Of a stretch of DNA of 16,420 nt, positions 1-7,257 are shown in pieces (position 1 is the first letter of the stretch; every line of letters begins with the position of its first letter). The DNA is taken from NCBI GenBank assembly GCA_012271025.1, contig JAAXHF010000397.1, positions 1 to 16,420 on the forward strand, in the 5' to 3' direction. Below the pieces are notes generated by a model. It had not been told where the DNA came from. It saw nothing but the letters and a program-made list of their open reading frames with translations, and did no database searches. Source of the DNA: Deltaproteobacteria bacterium. GTDB taxonomy: Bacteria; Desulfobacterota_B; Binatia; Bin18. The position numbers and the translations under genes are program-made.

Positions 1-896
1 CGCCAGTATTTTTGAGACCGCTTCTATTAAAGAACTCAATCAGTCCGCTGCCACTGCATAAGACCCTGCTGTTGCTTGATATGATTGACCACCAGGGTGA
101 CCGCCGGATGAAGCAGTACGGCCGGCTCGCATTGGCTAATGCGCTGGTGCAGCGTATCAGCAACCTGAAATTCGGTCCGGAAGTCGGGACTGGAAAGGTC
201 AAGGATGATGCCCCGGTCTTCGATACTTGGCTTAACCAAGTCCGGTCTATGGTGAGCGACATTGGTCTTGTCGGAGACCGGGCTGACGTTGCTTCCCGGG
301 TCATTAAGGCCGACTCTCGACAGATTGACCAGATTCTGGAACCCCAATCGGTCGACGCGGTCATCACGTCCCCACCGTATCCAAACGAGAAGGACTATAC
401 GCGCACGACACGTTTGGAGTCCGTTATCCTCGGCTTGATACGCAACAAACAGGACTTGCGGTCACTCAAGCAGGACTTGGTCAGGTCCAATACGCGGGGC
501 GTATACAAGTCAGATACGGACGATCTCGAGGTTACGGACCATGCCGAAATACGGAATATCGCCGAGGCCATTGAACAACGTCGGGTTGAACTGGGAAAAA
601 CTTCAGGCTTCGAGCGGCTCTATCCACGCCTCACCAAACTCTACTTTGGCGGTATGGCACGCCATCTTGCTTCCCTGCGGCCCGTCCTCAAACCGGGGGC
701 GCGCCTCGCGTATGTGGTCGGCGACCAGGCCTCGTATCTGAGGGTCATGATTCGGACAGGCCGTCTGCTGGCCGAGTTGGCCCAATCCTTGAACTACACC
801 GTCACTGGCATTGACCTGTTTCGGACTCGACCGTCTACGGTGACCGGCGAGCAGCTTCGGGAAGAAGTCGTTTTGCTCGAATGGCCGGGGCGCTGA
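1..896 (+). CDS. DNA methyltransferase (N4-cytosine or N6-adenine type), 5' end outside the window
   Basis: The open frame runs into the left edge of the window (codons in phase from base 3), so the true start lies upstream and about 297 residues are visible. Counting from the TTG at base 12, residues 119-129 read TSPPYPNEKDY, the catalytic motif IV (S/D-P-P-Y) of amino-methyltransferases acting on adenine N6 or cytosine N4. The later stretch LKPGARLAYVVGDQ (227-239) fits the strands that follow motif IV in the Rossmann-like fold. The SAM-binding FxGxG motif I is not seen, which fits a gene order with motif I in the missing N-terminal part. The downstream remnant at 915-1536 is probably the partner endonuclease. 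Base composition is poorer in GC than the genes beyond 3 kb. The function as a modification methylase is likely; the recognition site is unknown. Confidence 0.85.
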   Translation, partial: PVFLRPLLLKNSISPLPLHKTLLLLDMIDHQGDRRMKQYGRLALANALVQRISNLKFGPEVGTGKVKDDAPVFDTWLNQVRSMVSDIGLVGDRADVASRVIKADSRQIDQILEPQSVDAVITSPPYPNEKDYTRTTRLESVILGLIRNKQDLRSLKQDLVRSNTRGVYKSDTDDLEVTDHAEIRNIAEAIEQRRVELGKTSGFERLYPRLTKLYFGGMARHLASLRPVLKPGARLAYVVGDQASYLRVMIRTGRLLAELAQSLNYTVTGIDLFRTRPSTVTGEQLREEVVLLEWPGR

Positions 897-914
897 CCGA
901 GAGGGAGGTGCGCC

Positions 915-1536
915 ATGCCGTCCCGGAACCGCTATGTGGCGATCATCGAGGCGATTTTCCAGGCCAAGTATTGAGCTGGACAGCGGGCGGTAGCGTTCGA
1001 GCGAGAGGATATCGTCAGGTTCGCATCCCGACTGAGTATCCAGCTGCCCAAGAATCTGGGCGACGTAGTGTACAGTTCAGATACCGAACAGCGCTTCCGT
1101 CCAGCATTCTTGCCGAGGCTCCCGCAGGGGAGACCTGGATCATTCGTCCCGCTGGGCGGAGTCGATATCAGTTCGTTCTGGTGGCCGACCGGCCGCTCAT
1201 TCCCAATCCGAATCTTGCGGTGACGAAGATCCCCGACGCGACTCCCGGAATCATCGCGAAGTATGCGTTCAACGATGAGCAGGCTGTCCTGGCTCGCATT
1301 CGTTACAACCGACTGATCGACATCTTCCTGGGGATAGCCTGCTATTCACTTCAAAACCATCTAAGGACGACCGTACCTGGAATGGGCCAAGTAGAGACGT
1401 GCTCTTCGAGTTTGAACAAACGGATGAGGATATCAGCGTGGTTTCGGAGAAGCATTATCAGCTGGTACCGCCAGACGGCGTGACCGATGAAGACTTGGCC
1501 GCCTATCGCCAGCGTCTGTCGGATGTCATCAAGTAG
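915..1536 (+). pseudogene. Decayed restriction endonuclease-like gene paired with the methyltransferase
   Basis: The gene starts at ATG 915, with GGAGG at 904-908 (6-base spacer), 18 bases after the methyltransferase stop. It reads MPSRNRYVAIIEAIFQAKY and then hits TGA at 972-974. The same frame goes on sensibly (AGQRAVAFEREDIVRF) to about 1076. There a shift moves the good reading into another frame, with residues such as YAFNDEQAVLARIRYNRLI and YSLQNHLRTTVPGMGQVET up to about 1398. A third frame, opening VLFEFEQTDEDISVVSEKHY, runs from 1399 to TAG at 1534-1536. Three in-order pieces in three frames mean a broken gene, probably with a deletion at about 1398. From memory the pieces resemble an endonuclease family of about 260-300 residues found beside such methyltransferases, but I cannot check this. 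The 3' end overlaps the opposing gene by 8 bp. Confidence 0.72.
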
Positions 1537-1873
1537 ACGTGTCTTTTTCCAGGGGAATAAAGCGCGCAATCTCAAAGCCGTTGCTGAGCTGGGGTTGTTT
1601 GTACAGCTCGACCGCATTGGCCACCTCCATCAGCGACAGCGTTAGCCATAACAGGCGCTGGGCATCCAGGGGCATGTCATCCACAGGAAACTGATCGAGA
1701 TAGGTCGCGCAGGCCTCCAAGCGTGGTCGCAGGGCGCCGTAAAAAGCCCGGATGGCAGGCATTGGGCTTGACACGCGTTTGGCGGTCCGCTCGTTTTCGG
1801 TGGCCAGCGCCCAGTCGCCATAGGCTTCCAGGTCTTGAAACGGTGCGGAGAAAACAGGGGCGGCGTGTGACAT
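1529..1873 (-). CDS. Small hypothetical protein in a unit with the Rieske oxygenase
   Basis: This is a 114-residue soluble protein with no membrane segment or signal peptide and no motif I can name. It looks mostly helical, with conserved-looking stretches such as YGDWALATENERTAKR (18-33) and a hydrophobic helix LLWLTLSLMEVANAVELY. It starts 15 bases downstream of the oxygenase stop on the same strand, so the two are almost certainly co-transcribed. The start is ATG at 1871-1873; only a weak GGAG-like site lies upstream. The tight pairing suggests a helper role (assembly, stability or regulation of the oxygenase), but that is inference from position alone. Its 3' end overlaps the tail of the endonuclease remnant by 8 bp on the other strand. 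Confidence 0.75.
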   Translation of the reverse strand: MSHAAPVFSAPFQDLEAYGDWALATENERTAKRVSSPMPAIRAFYGALRPRLEACATYLDQFPVDDMPLDAQRLLWLTLSLMEVANAVELYKQPQLSNGFEIARFIPLEKDTST

Positions 1874-1888
1874 GGGCGTCTCGCTCCG

Positions 1889-3064
1889 TCAGGTCCCGAC
1901 ATAGCCTTCGAGAACCCGATGAAAGTGTCGGATCTGTATCTCCTCATCCTGGAGCAGCACATACTTTTTGGCCCGTGAGGCCAGACCAGCCTGGATCTGT
2001 TCGTGGGAAAAAGCGTCTTCGTGGAGGATATCCCGCAGCAGACACTTCATGTATTCCTGCCCGATACGCTGGCTGGCGCGGGCTGCGGGTGGGAAGTACA
2101 GAGTGATATCCCAGCGGGTCTGATCGACGGCCAGCGGCCAGAAGCTGTAGGTGAGATAGTAATCCTGGGAGACGCCGCGGAACAACAGCAGGGCGAAATT
2201 CGGAAAGATGGTGTAGAAATCAAAATCGCCGATCAGCGGCAGGCGTCGCTCGGTGTCGGAGGAGAGCAGACGATAGGCCAAGCTTTCGACCGGTTTGGGG
2301 ATCCGGTCGGCCGGGACGCGGGACGAGTACACGCTGTGATGGTGGTACAGCCTGACATCCAGCAGGCGGGGGAAGCGACCGTCTTTGAGGGTGCACGAAT
2401 CGGGGATGGTATGCCGGTGCTGGAAGGGCAGGTGGTACAACTCGTTCTGGGCGTCGAGCGCTACCTTCCAGTTGGCTTTCTCGGTGACGCTATAGGCGTG
2501 GGCGCGGGCGAGCTGCCCGAAGTCGGCCGTGCCGAGCTGCCGGGTAATGCCGCCGAGATAGCGGGGCAGGCTCTCCTGCGGGTTGGCAGCCAGGTTGATA
2601 AAAATAAACCCCTGCCAGACCTCGGTCGCAACGGGGGTCAGGCCGTGCTCGCTTTTGTCGAGCTCAAAAAAGTTCTCCTCATCCGCAACCCAGGTCAGCC
2701 GGCCTGTCGTGTCGTAGGTCCAACTGTGGAAGCCGCACGACAAGACACCCGGACACGAGCCCCTGTCATCCCAGACCAGCTTGTTGCCTCGGTGCGAGCA
2801 GACGTTGTGAAAGGCGCGAATCACCTTGTCCGCGCCACGGATGACGAGAATGGACGCTTGGCACACCGCGATGTCTTGGACAAAATAGTCTCCCGGCTTG
2901 GGAATCGCCTCAACCCGGCCGACATACAGCCAGGTCCGACGAAAAACCCGCTCGCGTTCGAGCTCGAAATATTCCGGAGAGATGCACGGCTCTGCCGAGA
3001 CCGGGCCGGTGCCGACCTCGGGATATTTTTTCACCCAGCGTTTGTCAGCGATGACCATTTCCAT
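1889..3064 (-). CDS. Rieske non-heme iron oxygenase, large (alpha) subunit
   Basis: The protein has 391 residues, a normal length for the alpha subunit of a ring-hydroxylating-type oxygenase. Such enzymes pass electrons from a [2Fe-2S] centre to a mononuclear iron that activates O2. The Rieske site is C89-S-H91 ... C110-G-F-H113. The iron site is E208-L-Y-H211-x4-H216. A late acidic segment, EDAFSHEQIQAGL, probably supplies the third carboxylate ligand. The start is chosen at 3062-3064 because GGGAGGAG lies at 3071-3078 with a 6-base spacer; an ATG at 3151 in frame is further upstream and lacks family-like sequence. No reductase, ferredoxin or beta subunit is nearby, so the electron donor must be encoded elsewhere. 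The substrate cannot be read from sequence. Glu rather than Asp before YH is notable (see findings). Confidence 0.93.
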   Translation of the reverse strand: MEMVIADKRWVKKYPEVGTGPVSAEPCISPEYFELERERVFRRTWLYVGRVEAIPKPGDYFVQDIAVCQASILVIRGADKVIRAFHNVCSHRGNKLVWDDRGSCPGVLSCGFHSWTYDTTGRLTWVADEENFFELDKSEHGLTPVATEVWQGFIFINLAANPQESLPRYLGGITRQLGTADFGQLARAHAYSVTEKANWKVALDAQNELYHLPFQHRHTIPDSCTLKDGRFPRLLDVRLYHHHSVYSSRVPADRIPKPVESLAYRLLSSDTERRLPLIGDFDFYTIFPNFALLLFRGVSQDYYLTYSFWPLAVDQTRWDITLYFPPAARASQRIGQEYMKCLLRDILHEDAFSHEQIQAGLASRAKKYVLLQDEEIQIRHFHRVLEGYVGT

Positions 3065-3176
3065 GCTCGTCTCCTCCCAGATCGAAATAGGCAGTGAAGC
3101 AGCGTCTTCCCCATACCCTCCGGGCCGGTCGGGCGTCAAGGAGACGAACAAGCCGGCGCAGTGGCGCCTTGTCGGT

Positions 3177-3190
3177 TCCGGCCGGCCGGA
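3177..3190. promoter_or_regulatory. 14-bp perfect palindrome in the divergent oxygenase/MFS intergenic region
   Basis: TCCGGCCGGCCGGA is its own reverse complement. It lies 15 bases before the chosen MFS start, in the 141-bp gap between the divergent oxygenase and MFS genes. It could be an operator shared by the two genes. In GC-rich DNA a run of CCGG units also arises easily by chance, and no clear promoter hexamers were found beside it. Confidence 0.2.
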
Positions 3191-3205
3191 GTAGACTCGG
3201 CGGCT

Positions 3206-4438
3206 ATGTCACACGCGCCCCAGCCGGCGGCAGACGCGGCCGAGCCCCTGTTCACCCGCAATTTCCTGGTGCTGTGCGTTGGCACGCTGCTGTTTTTTGA
3301 GAGCATGTTCCTGCTCCTGGCCGTTCTGCCGGTCTTTATTGTCCGGGAGCTGGGCGGCACCGAGGCCCAGGTCGGCGTGGTCGTGGGGGTGTTTGCCCTG
3401 GCTGCGGTCATGATTCGGCCGACATCCGGCTGGCTGGTTGAGCGCTGGAGCCGCAAGCTGGGGCTGGCGCTTGGCGCGCTGGTCTACTGTGTCGGGCCGC
3501 TCCTGTACACCACGGCCGACTCGGTGCCGCTGATGATTGCCTACCGCTTTTTCCACGGCCTGGGGATTGCCCTGTTCACCACCGCGTCGAGTGTCCTGGT
3601 CGCCGACATCGCCCCGCTCGCCCGCCGCGGCGAAGCCATGGGCTACTACGGCATGATGATGAATGTGGCGATGGCGACCGGGCCGGTAGTGGGCGCAGCC
3701 CTGGTCGAGCGCAGCGGCTTCAACCAGCTGTTCTGGCTGTCGGCGCTGCTGGCCCTCGGCAGTCTCTTTGTGATTGCGCTCTTGGCCGAGCCCGCCCGTC
3801 AGCCCTCTGCGGCTCGGCTGTCCCGCCCGTCCCTGCTCAGCCGCTCGGCCGTCTTTCCGGGTTTTCTGGCCATCTGCATGACCATGTCGTTCGGCGCGGT
3901 CTTGTCGTTTCTGCCGCTGTTCGTGCAGGCTCGCCAGCTCGGCAACCCGGGCTGGTATTTTATCGTCTATTCGGTCGCCGTCATTCTGGCCCGTCCCGTG
4001 TCCGGCAAATGGTCCGACCGCTTTGGCCGCGCTCGGGTGATTATCCCGGGGCTGCTCCTGCTGACTCTGGCCATGACTCTCCTGGCCCAGGCTACCTCCG
4101 TGGCCTGGCTGCTCGGCGTGGCCGCCCTGCAGGGCCTGGGCTTCGGCGCCGTGCAGCCGGCGCTGATGGCCTTGTGTGTGGATCGCGCGACCGAGCGCGA
4201 GCGGGGTCCGGCTCTGGCCACCCTGATGCTGGCGTTTGATATCGGCCATGGGCTGAGCGCAATCGGCCTGGGTCTGCTGCTCGAACAGACGAGTTTTCCG
4301 ACCATGTTCCTGTTCACCGCCGGAGTGTCCCTGCTCGGTGCGGTCGCCCTGGCCGGCGCGTCTTACGGCTCAGCGGCCACAGCTGCGGGGCGCGCGGACA
4401 GACCTGCCGCCACCACACCGGCACCAGGCCCAGACTGA
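3206..4438 (+). CDS. Major facilitator superfamily transporter, probable drug/metabolite efflux type
   Basis: The protein has 410 residues and about 12 hydrophobic helices, the normal MFS size. The first helix follows FTRNFLVLCVGTLLFF. The loop after helix 2 carries motif A, GWLVERWSRKLG (about 74-85). A second copy, SGKWSDRFGRARV, follows helix 8 (about 265-277), as expected from the internal repeat. The region GYYGMMMNVAMATGPVVGAAL resembles motif C of proton antiporters, pointing to efflux. ATG 3206 is chosen because family proteins begin shortly before FTRNF; a GTG at 3161 would add 15 unlikely residues and run through the palindrome. No strong ribosome site is visible. The gene diverges from the oxygenase and may export or import a related compound, but the substrate is unknown. 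Its last 125 bp overlap the opposing symporter gene, and the tail after the last helix is low-complexity Ala/Pro. Confidence 0.88.
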   Translation: MSHAPQPAADAAEPLFTRNFLVLCVGTLLFFESMFLLLAVLPVFIVRELGGTEAQVGVVVGVFALAAVMIRPTSGWLVERWSRKLGLALGALVYCVGPLLYTTADSVPLMIAYRFFHGLGIALFTTASSVLVADIAPLARRGEAMGYYGMMMNVAMATGPVVGAALVERSGFNQLFWLSALLALGSLFVIALLAEPARQPSAARLSRPSLLSRSAVFPGFLAICMTMSFGAVLSFLPLFVQARQLGNPGWYFIVYSVAVILARPVSGKWSDRFGRARVIIPGLLLLTLAMTLLAQATSVAWLLGVAALQGLGFGAVQPALMALCVDRATERERGPALATLMLAFDIGHGLSAIGLGLLLEQTSFPTMFLFTAGVSLLGAVALAGASYGSAATAAGRADRPAATTPAPGPD

Positions 4439-6296
4439 GGATTGGCAGCACCACCAGCCAGACCGAGCGCCAGGGAAACCAGCGCGGCGCCGGACTGGAA
4501 AAGAGCCAGCTGCCGAGGCCGGTCAGCAGTAGAAAAACGGACAGGGCGGCGCTGACTACGGCCAGCAGCGTCCGGCCCAGGCGGCGTCGTCCGTGCTGGG
4601 TCGCCTGGCCCAGCGCCTGCTGCTGAGGCCCCCAAAAGCCCGGCGGGCGAACCTGGCGGTAGAAGGTCCGGAGCTGGGCGTCGTCGGCTCTGGCCGTGCG
4701 GAGCGAGGCCCATATGCCCGCGCCGGACGAGACGCCGGCGACCAGCAGCAGGCGCAGGGCCTCATGGCTGTCAGGGACGGTCAGCAGCAGGATTGGGGCC
4801 AGCACGCACGACACGCCGATGGCGGTCAGTTCTCCGACAGCGGTAATCCGCCACCACAGCCAGCGCAGGACCAGCATGACGCCCATGCCGGCCCCGAACA
4901 GCAGGCTGATCTTCCAGGCGGTCTGAATCGAGGACAGATGAAACATGATGAACAGGGCGATGACCAGCAGCCCGATATTGGCCCCACGGGCCACCCACAC
5001 CAGCGAGCGCTGGCTCGGCTCGCGTCCCAGCCAGCGCTCGCATATCAGGCGACGGTATATGTCGTTGCTCCAGTACGACGCGCCCCAGTTCAGATGGGTG
5101 TCCACGGTTGAGGCCAGGGCGGCCAGCAGGCCCAGCAACATCAGGCCCTTGAGCCCGGACGGCAGGAGTTCGGCAATTCCCCGGACAAAAGACGCCTCCC
5201 GGTCGGCGACCAGCGCACCGCCGCTCAGGCTCGGCTCGGGCGGCAGCAGCACGAGCAGGCCCAGGCCGATCGCAATCCACAGCAGGCTGCGCACAAGGAC
5301 CTGGGCCAGGGTGAACACCAGGCTGGCCCGCTTGGCGTCCAGGTCGCTCCGACAGGCCATGCTGCGCTGGGCCAGGTAGCCGGTTCCGTCGGCATTCATC
5401 TGTACCAGCCACTGGAGGGCCAGTAGAGCCAGAAACGCGCCTGACACGTCTTTGGCCTGGGACGGGGTGAAGGCCAACAGCTGGCTGGCCCGGATTCCGC
5501 CCGGCCCGGCCTGCCCGGTGTAGACGGCCGCCAGCCGGCCGGCCAGGCCGTCCAGCCCGCCGACCTCGACCAGAACCCAGCCGGCGTAGGCGGCCGTGGC
5601 CAGCATGGCCACGCCAAATTGCAGCACGTCGGTTGCCACCACGCTGCGCAGCCCGCCGGTGGTCGAATAGAAAACGGTCACCACCACGAGCAGGCCGATG
5701 GACAGCAGGTTGTCGGTTGAGCGAATCCACACCTCGGGGCTGGTGTCGGGAAGTGTGGTCAGAGGAGTGTCGAGCCAGCGCACGGCCGCCAACAGCGGCT
5801 CGTACAGCTCGGGGGCGAGCCAGGCGTGCCAGACCAGAAAGGGCTCGGCGATGCGGGTGGTGGCCAGCAGTACGATGGCCAGGACAGTACAGTTGAAGAT
5901 CGTGCCAAAATAGATCGCCTTCACCCCGCGCAGCAGCAGGGCGGCGGGCTGGCTGTAGCGCCGCTCGGTCAGCTCGGCGTCGGTCAGCACGCCGGCCCGC
6001 CGCCAGGCCGGCGCCAGGACAAAGCCGACCAGCAGAAAGGACAGGGCGTAGGACCAGATCCACCACAGCGAAAAAATGCCGGACACTGCCAGCAGGCCGG
6101 TGCATAACAGCGGCGTGTCCGCAGCAAACTGGGTCGCCGCCATGCTGATGCCGGCCCGCCAGCCGGTGAGACTCCGCCCGGCCAGAAAGTATTCTTCGAG
6201 ATTCTGTGAGGCCAGGCGGCGGGAACGCAGACCTGCGGCGACGGCGTACACCACGAAGGCCGCCAGCAGGCAGATATCAAGCGTCTCCAGGCCCAT
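4314..6296 (-). CDS. Sodium:solute symporter family (SSS) protein
   Basis: The protein has 660 residues and about 13-14 hydrophobic helices. The N-terminus LEEYFLAGRSLTGW (33-46), after a first membrane helix, is the hallmark of SSS permeases (D/E-Y-F-L-A-G-R). ISMAATQFAADTPL follows, where the family's first sodium-site helix lies. These proteins use the sodium gradient to take up sugars, organic acids, amino acids or vitamins; the substrate here is not evident. The start is ATG at 6294-6296. No Shine-Dalgarno site is seen, but a perfect TATAAT lies about 70 bases upstream on this strand. The last roughly 40 codons lie antisense to the MFS gene and encode half of the last helix and a basic tail rich in Arg and Pro. 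It is somewhat longer than plain SugS/PutP-like members, with an extra C-terminal hydrophobic part. Confidence 0.88.
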   Translation of the reverse strand: MGLETLDICLLAAFVVYAVAAGLRSRRLASQNLEEYFLAGRSLTGWRAGISMAATQFAADTPLLCTGLLAVSGIFSLWWIWSYALSFLLVGFVLAPAWRRAGVLTDAELTERRYSQPAALLLRGVKAIYFGTIFNCTVLAIVLLATTRIAEPFLVWHAWLAPELYEPLLAAVRWLDTPLTTLPDTSPEVWIRSTDNLLSIGLLVVVTVFYSTTGGLRSVVATDVLQFGVAMLATAAYAGWVLVEVGGLDGLAGRLAAVYTGQAGPGGIRASQLLAFTPSQAKDVSGAFLALLALQWLVQMNADGTGYLAQRSMACRSDLDAKRASLVFTLAQVLVRSLLWIAIGLGLLVLLPPEPSLSGGALVADREASFVRGIAELLPSGLKGLMLLGLLAALASTVDTHLNWGASYWSNDIYRRLICERWLGREPSQRSLVWVARGANIGLLVIALFIMFHLSSIQTAWKISLLFGAGMGVMLVLRWLWWRITAVGELTAIGVSCVLAPILLLTVPDSHEALRLLLVAGVSSGAGIWASLRTARADDAQLRTFYRQVRPPGFWGPQQQALGQATQHGRRRLGRTLLAVVSAALSVFLLLTGLGSWLFSSPAPRWFPWRSVWLVVLPILSLGLVPVWWRQVCPRAPQLWPLSRKTRRPGRPHRAGTLRR

Positions 6297-6342
6297 GCGT
6301 GTGTCCGAGTGCGGTCACAGAGGAAGGGAAGGGCAGAGTCAT

Positions 6343-6371
6343 TTTACTCTTTCGGCCGCATGCATTATATT
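6343..6371 (+). promoter_or_regulatory. Possible sigma-70 promoter for the accessory operon
   Basis: TTTACT (6343-6348) and TATATT (6366-6371) are separated by 17 bases, in the only AT-rich patch of the 102-bp gap between divergent genes. Transcription would start near 6378, leaving a leader of about 20 bases before ATG 6399. It matches 4/6 and 5/6 consensus bases. It is judged by eye only. Confidence 0.38.
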
Positions 6372-6393
6372 TGCCCCCGCCCACCGCGATCAA
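6364..6393 (-). promoter_or_regulatory. Possible sigma-70 promoter for the SSS symporter
   Basis: On the minus strand TTGATC (plus bases 6388-6393) and a perfect TATAAT (plus 6364-6369) are 18 bases apart. The start would be near 6357, with a leader of about 60 bases to ATG 6296. The -10 box shares bases with the opposing plus-strand -10 box, so the two promoters would exclude each other. Confidence 0.38.
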
Positions 6394-6398
6394 CAAGC

Positions 6399-7178
6399 AT
6401 GAACACGCCCCGTGTTGACCCCGCGCTGTCCCGCCTGCACCGCCAGTGGTGGGCGATCAGCCTTGTCTGCGGTCTGAGTCTGGGGCTGGGCTATGCGCTG
6501 TTGTCCACCGGCTGGCCGCCGCCGGCCGCCCGGTGCTGGGCGCTGTCGGCCGGCTGTGTGATGGCGGTCGAGCTGGTTTTCTTACGGCGATGGCTACCGG
6601 ACAACTCCAGACAGCCCGGCCAGCCTCTGCTGCCGGCCCTGGGTCTGGGCAACCTGCTGACCATCGGACGTGGCCTGCTGGTCGGTCTGCTGGCCGGCTT
6701 TGTGGGCCTGGGCTGGCCGCCCGGCTGGCTGGCCTGTCTGCCGGCCGGCCTGTACAGCCTGGCCGCCGTCGGCGACTCGCTCGACGGCTATGTGTCTCGG
6801 AAAACGCACTACACCACCTACCTGGGCCAACGCCTGGACATGCAGGTCGATGCCCTGGGCCTGCTGGTGGCGACCGGCCTGGCCGTGCACTACGGTCAGC
6901 TGCCCGTCTGGTACCTGGGGCTGGGGCTTGCCCACTATGGCTTTGGCTTGGGCCGGTGGTGGCGCAGGCGGCGGGGAAAACCGGTCCACAGCCTGCCGCC
7001 GCGTCCCGCCCGAGCCGTGATCGGCGGCTGCCAGGTCGGCTTTATTTGCGTCGTGCTGTGGCCCGTCTTCTCGCCCCCGCTGACAACGCTGGTCGGCCTG
7101 CTGTTCGTGATGCCCACCCTGCTCACAACTGGCCGCGACTGGCTGGCGGTGAGCGGCCGGCTGGCGGCCACTGAATAG
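6399..7178 (+). CDS. CDP-alcohol phosphatidyltransferase family membrane enzyme
   Basis: The protein has 259 residues and several hydrophobic helices. Residues 126-151 hold the complete family signature D-x2-D-G-x2-S-R-x8-G-x3-D-x3-D (D126, D129, G130, R134, G143, D147, D151). The usual Ala before Arg is Ser. The four Asp bind metal and CDP-alcohol and allow transfer of a phospho-alcohol group at the membrane, as in phosphatidylglycerol- or inositol-phosphate synthases. The acceptor is unknown. The helix LGNLLTIGRGLLVGLLAG before the motif matches the substrate-binding first helix of the fold. ATG 6399 is chosen because upstream codons look non-coding and would overlap the predicted promoter. 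The next gene begins 79 bases downstream on the same strand. It may be the first gene of the accessory operon, which would then have a lipid-linked step, or simply a neighbour. Confidence 0.85.
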   Translation: MNTPRVDPALSRLHRQWWAISLVCGLSLGLGYALLSTGWPPPAARCWALSAGCVMAVELVFLRRWLPDNSRQPGQPLLPALGLGNLLTIGRGLLVGLLAGFVGLGWPPGWLACLPAGLYSLAAVGDSLDGYVSRKTHYTTYLGQRLDMQVDALGLLVATGLAVHYGQLPVWYLGLGLAHYGFGLGRWWRRRRGKPVHSLPPRPARAVIGGCQVGFICVVLWPVFSPPLTTLVGLLFVMPTLLTTGRDWLAVSGRLAATE

Positions 7179-7257
7179 GAATCTTGTTGCATTTTGCGGG
7201 AAATCGTGCATGTTCGTGTGTCGGTGAGGCGCGGGTAAAGTTGAAGGAGGGCCGACC

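Noticed and set aside
881..1483. A single 200-residue gene in one frame over the endonuclease remnant
   Set aside because: Only the middle of this frame looks like protein. Its start and end are unrelated sequence, while the matching pieces lie in other frames.
3209..4249. Long open frame antisense to the MFS gene
   Set aside because: Its composition is an extreme mix of Gln, Arg, Gly and His, typical of a shadow frame.
7179..7257. FMN riboswitch before the GTP cyclohydrolase II fusion
   Set aside because: The gap is only 79 bases and lacks the conserved FMN-aptamer segments.
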